Below, in pieces: positions 39,351 to 43,661 of a stretch of DNA of 43,661 bases. The DNA comes from Endotrypanum monterogeii. Its lineage: Eukaryota; Euglenozoa; Kinetoplastea; Trypanosomatida; Trypanosomatidae. Below the pieces are notes generated by a model, which was not told where the DNA came from, ran no database searches, and saw only the letters and a list, made by a program, of their open reading frames with translations. The translations under genes and the position numbers were made by a program. Position 1 is the stretch's first letter. Every line of letters starts with the position of its first letter. The stretch is from assembly GCA_000333855.2 (NCBI GenBank), contig CM007335.1, positions 171,093 to 214,753 on the forward strand, given 5' to 3'.

Positions 39351-41039
39351 AAATATCTCTTGCCCCCCCCCTCTCGGGGCCCTCCTCCTGCTTGTCGTCC
39401 CCGTCTGTTTTTTTTTTCTGCATATATACAGATGATGCACTCCATATAGTGAGGGTAAGGCCATTGCGGACCGCACATGTCTTTCAGTCGTCTTGTGGTT
39501 GCACATCACTATGTGGACAGAGTATCAGTCTTATTCTTCTGCCTTTGTCCGTATGTACATGTGTGTGTGTGTGTGGGGGGAGGGGGGGGCGTCCTGAAGA
39601 CAAGGAAAAGCAATCTGAAAAAGTAAGGGCGGATGATGCCTTGACACACACATACACACATGTACACACATACATACATCCACCAACTGCGACTCACCGC
39701 CCACCCTCCCGTATTTCATTCTCGTCTTGTCAAATGAATGGAAGAGGAAACGGAAAAAAATATTTGTGTGCTCTCGATATACACGAAAACAAAAACAACT
39801 GAAGAAAGATGTCAACTATTTCCCCACTCTCTTCTTCTCTCCTCGAAGCTCGATGTTGGCTCACAAGTTATCAAACTCATCACAACCCCCCACTTTCCCC
39901 TTCCCTCACTCACAAACACAAGCACGCACCCGCACGCAAGCAGTGAACACCTCTGATGGGCTCTGGTTAGGTATTCGTGCGTGTGACGGCGACCCATCCC
40001 ACTTCCTCGTCGCTGTCACCATTGTTGCGTGACCGCTAACTAGTGCCTCCGACTCACCGAAGGGAAGGAAGTCTACTTTGCAGACAGCTCTATTACAATT
40101 TTAAACCATGTGTGTTATATGTGTTTACTTCAATTTTTTTATCTTAAGAAAATCTTTTGTTCTTTTTTTTTTTTATTAGAACATTTTTTTTTTTTTTCGT
40201 GCTTGAAGCTTACTGCTCCACTATCACATTTGAAGCAAGCTGTCATTTCACAACGCCCACCACCTTCTCACACCTCCTCTTGAGTACGTGACTCTCGCAT
40301 CCAGATAACCCACTCCCCCCTCCCTTTTTTTTTTTTTAGCACGCCCACATATACGCTTCCTCGACAGCACAAATTATACCCCACCCCACCAAATCCTTGC
40401 ACCTATTTTGTTGCTGTTGTTTGATTCCCTTCTCTCATTGATTTATTCCTCCAAGTCGATCTTTTTTTTATTTTTCTTTTTCTTTTGGATGTGGGGTTGA
40501 CTTCGGGCTGTTATAAACATATATATTTATACGGTCTGTGTATACGGCCTCACAGCACCACACCAACCATTCTCATTTTTGTGTATTTATTTTATCTCGT
40601 TATACTTCCCTCTCTCATAGTGTATGTGTACCCCCAACACACACACGCACACCACCGCTCCCTGGTCATTTCATTCCGAGTGGTATTTTTTGTTGTACCT
40701 GTGCGTACCTGTGGGTGTTTCCTTCGCTCCTGAGGTGAAGTAAGCTCTCGAAACTCCTCGCTGCTCAACACCGAGCTCCTTGTGTGGCTCTCTCTGCGCC
40801 GTCAGGACTTGCAGCGCTCTATAGCACAATAAATCCCTCTGATTCCTTCGTCAAACAATATATATATATATATATATATATATTGGGAGGGACGTAATAT
40901 ACAATATAGTATGTAAGTTGGTGGAGGTGGTGGTGTATGCATCACTCGCTGACGACTTAGCCCTCTACACGAGTAGCCACGTTGAGGACAACAGCAGCAA
41001 CAGCAAGAGCCTCTGTTTTCGGTTACGCTGTGAATCCTG
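39351..41039. other. Spacer (1.7 kb), AT-rich in the middle
   Basis: No gene is supported. It contains (TG)n then a G run near 39556-39590, CA-rich DNA at 39644-39680, an AT-rich stretch with several T runs at 40080-40200 and 40324-40338, a possible acceptor CTCTCATAG ending at 40620, and (TA)n at 40857-40883. Confidence 0.55.
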
Positions 41040-42014
41040 ATGCAACAGGTGCCGCTCCTACTGGGCACTCTCGCGCTCCTCGCGGCAGCTGTATCCACGG
41101 TGAGCACTGTGCACACGCTTTACAAGAATTCGGAGCATGTTGCATCGGAGTGTAGCATCTACGCCGACCATTTCCCCTACATGCAGATAAGCACCTACTG
41201 TCCTCTCAATGGTCTCTGCATTACTCGCAAGCATTGCTGCAAGGGCAGAGCAGAAACAGACCTCTGGAATTGCCTTGACATATCGAGCTACGCGTGTGAC
41301 ATCGAGGTGGTGTGCTCTGAATATCCTGCGGCATACTCTGATAAAAGCCTCGGTTGCAGCAGGTGGTATCCGGGGACTCAGGATGGTGGTGCGTCGGTGA
41401 TGTGCTGCAAGGACGCGCAGCCCGCAATCGATACTCCAGCCTTGTGGGGCATCGACGACAAACACTCGGACAGCGTGAACAACAACACATCCTTGTACCC
41501 TATGACAAGGTGCGACGACAGGACCTCGACTGCGTGCACAGTTGTCACAAAATTTGCACCCCTTGCTCGCGCCTTCTGCGGAAATGCAATCCCGAGCATC
41601 TACACGGACGACTACCTCAATACAAACGCACAGCAGATGTGCTGCCAATACGCGGCTACAGCCCTCAACTGCAGCGGCGCTGGAAACCTCAATCAGAATC
41701 AGATAGTGTGTGGCGGAAATCTGTCAGACATGCCCCACACAGGAGAATACCACTGTAAACTTCAGGTGCACGAATCAGCCCCTATCTGCTGCAACGGACG
41801 CATTGACCATCATGCGAGCAACAGCAACCAAAAAAATGAGAACGTTGCGCCGACTGCCACGAACCCAACCTTTACGTACATCAGTAACGAATGTCTGCTG
41901 CAGCAGGAGTCGAGCTGCAAGAACTCAGCAATCTTGACTAACACTCCCCCTTTTCGTCGACTGACAGTAGCCATATCTTTTGTATTGACTACGCTCCTCT
42001 GCATGCGTAGTTGA
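41040..42014 (+). CDS. Secreted, probably GPI-anchored Cys-rich protein with repeated CC modules
   Basis: The product is 324 residues from ATG 41040. Residues 4-24 are a hydrophobic signal peptide. Twenty-two Cys lie in the mature region at 38, 54, 60, 66, 67, 78, 86, 92, 106, 122, 123, 158, 166, 180, 201, 202, 211, 224, 239, 250, 251 and 285, with another at 293. They form four modules that each end in Cys-Cys, and a truncated fifth. C-x7-C opens modules 2, 3 and 5. N-glycosylation sequons occur at Asn148, 149, 210 and 227. Residues 308-321 are a hydrophobic C-terminus with a short M-R-S end, and the Ser/Asn-rich stretch before it (about 291-302) could hold a GPI attachment site. A signal peptide plus this tail fits a GPI-anchored surface protein; a single-pass membrane protein is the alternative. 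I recognise no named family. Confidence 0.82.
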   Translation: MQQVPLLLGTLALLAAAVSTVSTVHTLYKNSEHVASECSIYADHFPYMQISTYCPLNGLCITRKHCCKGRAETDLWNCLDISSYACDIEVVCSEYPAAYSDKSLGCSRWYPGTQDGGASVMCCKDAQPAIDTPALWGIDDKHSDSVNNNTSLYPMTRCDDRTSTACTVVTKFAPLARAFCGNAIPSIYTDDYLNTNAQQMCCQYAATALNCSGAGNLNQNQIVCGGNLSDMPHTGEYHCKLQVHESAPICCNGRIDHHASNSNQKNENVAPTATNPTFTYISNECLLQQESSCKNSAILTNTPPFRRLTVAISFVLTTLLCMRS

Positions 42015-42126
42015 TCCCTTATCTCCTTAATCATGATGTGTGTCGAGGTGTGACCTCATGGTGTTTATGCCCGATGATGTCGTCATCCTCCCCTCCCGAA
42101 ACACACAACCAGACGTTCCTCTCTTG

Positions 42127-42170
<44 letters not shown>

Positions 42171-42425
42171 GAGGGGGAGGGGGGGGATTCTGCCCCTTTC
42201 ACTATGTTCCCCCGGTATTTTGCTGCCTCCCAGATGTTTGCACTCTCAACTCTTTGCGCTGCCCCCCCCCGCCCCCTGCTTGCTCTCCCTACATGCTATT
42301 TTATATTCATAATTTTATTATTCTGTTTGTGTGCGTGTGTGTGCGCGCGCGCACGCGTTGAAGTGTGAGAATAATTAGAACCACTTAGTACGAACGTCTG
42401 CACTCAGTCACCCGCGAAAGTCATC
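42015..42425. other. Spacer with (TA)n(TG)n
   Basis: No gene is visible. It contains (TA)n at about 42129-42157 followed by (TG)n and a G-rich run, a C-rich run near 42262-42270 and a (TG)n/(CG)n stretch at about 42327-42355. Confidence 0.6.
42186..42233 (+). promoter_or_regulatory. Predicted spliced-leader acceptor for the SPC3 gene
   Basis: The T/C-rich stretch ends in CTGCCTCCCAG at 42233, giving a 5' UTR of about 192 nt. Confidence 0.45.
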
Positions 42426-43427
42426 ATGCATTCGATGCGGCAGCGCTTCTTAGACATCACAGCTTCGGCCTTCATGAGCCTCCTCGTCGGGGCAATACTC
42501 ACGGCTCTCTCAACGGTGGTGCGTGACATCATTCTGAGTCCCAGTCCAATCGTCTCGGACTTGCGTGTATCAAGCACGTCAGCGCTTTATCATGTGCGCA
42601 GCACTACGCTGCTGTCCACGGAAACCCCTGGTGCCTCCCTCTATTACCTTCCCGGGAGCAGTGGCGATAGCAGCGGTGACGTCCCAAAGCGGCTCCCGTC
42701 GAATATCGCTATGGTGGACATGAGGGACAGCCCTGGGGACAGTGAAGATGATCTCAGGCGCAAGGCGTGGCAGCGAAAAAACATGCCAAACGGATTTTCC
42801 CTCGGTATTCGCACGATCGAGCGCCTCGTTCTGTTCCTCTCAGGCACCATCGACTTCACGCCCTGCTGGGACTGGAACACAAAAGCAATTTATGTCTCCC
42901 TCGTCGCGCGATTTTCGTCCGACTCAATGCCCCAGAACGACGTGACTATGCTTGATGTCGTGCTGCGACCTGTCTCGCTTCCCCCGCCGTTGGCGCATCT
43001 GGCGGAGAAGCGGCGGCAAGAACGGCGTGCAGCGTCACTGAGAGGCGACACCGAGGATGCGAGGGTCTCGGCTGGGGCTGCTGCGACCGCACCGCTGACG
43101 GACGCGGAGCGGCAGCAGTTGACAGCCGTTGAGCGAACCCTCGGTAGTAAGGAACATGATCATCCCTCGGTGTATGTCGATCACATCGACAAGCGGATTG
43201 TCTTGGAGAACTCCTTCAAATACTACATCGATGCCTTCGACAGCACCTCCCTTGCCGGTAACACAGTTGACGTGTTGCTGCGCTACCAGGTGATGAGCCA
43301 CTCGGGCTGGGAACCTCTGCGGGAAGAAGTTCTTGGGCATCAAGTTAAGGCAACGGCACCAGCGAAAGCTGTAGAGTGGAATTATGATAACAAAAGAGGA
43401 CCTGCAGCCTTGGGTATCTTGAAGTAA
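42426..43427 (+). CDS. Signal peptidase complex subunit 3 (SPC22/23 family), enlarged
   Basis: The product is 333 residues from ATG 42426, against about 180 in animals and fungi. A single N-terminal membrane segment (about residues 9-37) is followed by a lumenal domain. It carries family hallmarks: aromatic-W-N-x-K-x-I-Y-V (W150-V157) then V-T-M-L-D-V-V-L (173-180), and later F-K-Y-Y-I-D (264-269), L-A-G-N-T-V-D-V-L-L-R-Y (276-287) and an S-G-W (293-295) strand near the end. The subunit is a non-catalytic but essential part of the ER signal peptidase. Two insertions explain the length: about residues 65-125 and 185-250, both hydrophilic. The protein N-terminal side is short and cytosolic, as usual for the family. 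The gene next door encodes a signal-peptide protein, but that adjacency is probably chance. Confidence 0.82.
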   Translation: MHSMRQRFLDITASAFMSLLVGAILTALSTVVRDIILSPSPIVSDLRVSSTSALYHVRSTTLLSTETPGASLYYLPGSSGDSSGDVPKRLPSNIAMVDMRDSPGDSEDDLRRKAWQRKNMPNGFSLGIRTIERLVLFLSGTIDFTPCWDWNTKAIYVSLVARFSSDSMPQNDVTMLDVVLRPVSLPPPLAHLAEKRRQERRAASLRGDTEDARVSAGAAATAPLTDAERQQLTAVERTLGSKEHDHPSVYVDHIDKRIVLENSFKYYIDAFDSTSLAGNTVDVLLRYQVMSHSGWEPLREEVLGHQVKATAPAKAVEWNYDNKRGPAALGILK

Positions 43428-43511
43428 AAACGGAGGTACGTTGCGGAGGTGAGAAAGAAAGAGGGGGACAGGGAGATATCCGAGGACTCCGGGACGAATG
43501 TATATATATAC

Positions 43512-43545
<34 letters not shown>

Positions 43546-43661
43546 GATCGACCTTCCCCTCCCCTCCTCCTTGCGCGTACATCATGTGGGTAATTGGGCT
43601 TTACTTTTCGTTGCGACTGTCCATCCTTGCACCTCGTAACCATTCGTTTGTTTTCGGAATG
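43428..43661. other. 3' flank of the SPC3 gene
   Basis: Contains imperfect (TA)n at about 43500-43545 and no coding sequence; the window ends before the next gene. Confidence 0.6.

Noticed and set aside
39351..41039. Search for tRNA, snRNA or retroposon in the long spacers
   Set aside because: I saw no tRNA B-box-like GGTTCGANNCC with a matching cloverleaf, no snoRNA-type pair of boxes that I could trust and no recognisable SIDER signature; a covariance-model and repeat-library search would be needed to exclude them.

Overview
The window looks like nuclear DNA of a Leishmania-type trypanosomatid. All eleven genes that I can support lie on the + strand and none shows introns. Between them are long spacers made of polypyrimidine tracts, (TA)n, (TG)n/(CA)n and homopolymer runs, as expected for one polycistronic unit whose mRNAs are made by trans-splicing and polyadenylation. 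The best landmark is a tandem pair of ecotin-like serine peptidase inhibitors, ISP2 then ISP3. From memory, Leishmania carries this pair on chromosome 15, so the window is probably the chromosome 15 equivalent. I cannot fix the species.

Layout. 1-8888: the 3' part of a giant repetitive protein gene (2961 codons visible, 5' end outside the window). It is built of modules of about 76 residues arranged in higher-order units, followed by a basic Ser/Arg-rich region, one more module and an EF-hand-like segment. 9461-11932: a protein with ten identical decapeptides forming a charged helix and a hydrophobic segment near the C-terminus. 12720-15680: a fidgetin/FIGNL1-like AAA ATPase. 17112-17573 and 18699-19592: ISP2 and ISP3. 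22287-26990: a large multi-pass membrane protein. 28014-30032: a coiled-coil protein resembling outer dynein arm docking-complex subunits. 31802-36780: a large unrecognised protein whose reading frame is broken once near 32890-33007. 37548-39350: a coiled-coil protein resembling CCDC13. 41040-42014: a secreted, probably GPI-anchored protein with repeated Cys modules ending in CC. 42426-43427: a divergent signal peptidase complex subunit 3.

How they fit together. Trypanosomatid gene order does not imply shared function, but several products point to the cytoskeleton and flagellum: the giant repeat protein, the AAA protein of the microtubule-severing clade and two ciliary-type coiled-coil proteins. 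A second theme is secretion and surface: signal peptidase subunit, Cys-rich surface protein, multi-pass membrane protein, and inhibitors that in Leishmania act on host serine peptidases.

Most notable: the 658-residue higher-order repeat with a 532-bp block that appears identical in two copies exactly 1974 bp apart; the Cys-rich surface protein with repeated C-x7-C and terminal CC signatures; the frame-broken gene; the degenerate second ecotin; and a strange low-complexity tract around a 20-N gap. I saw no rRNA, tRNA, CRISPR array or recognisable transposon.
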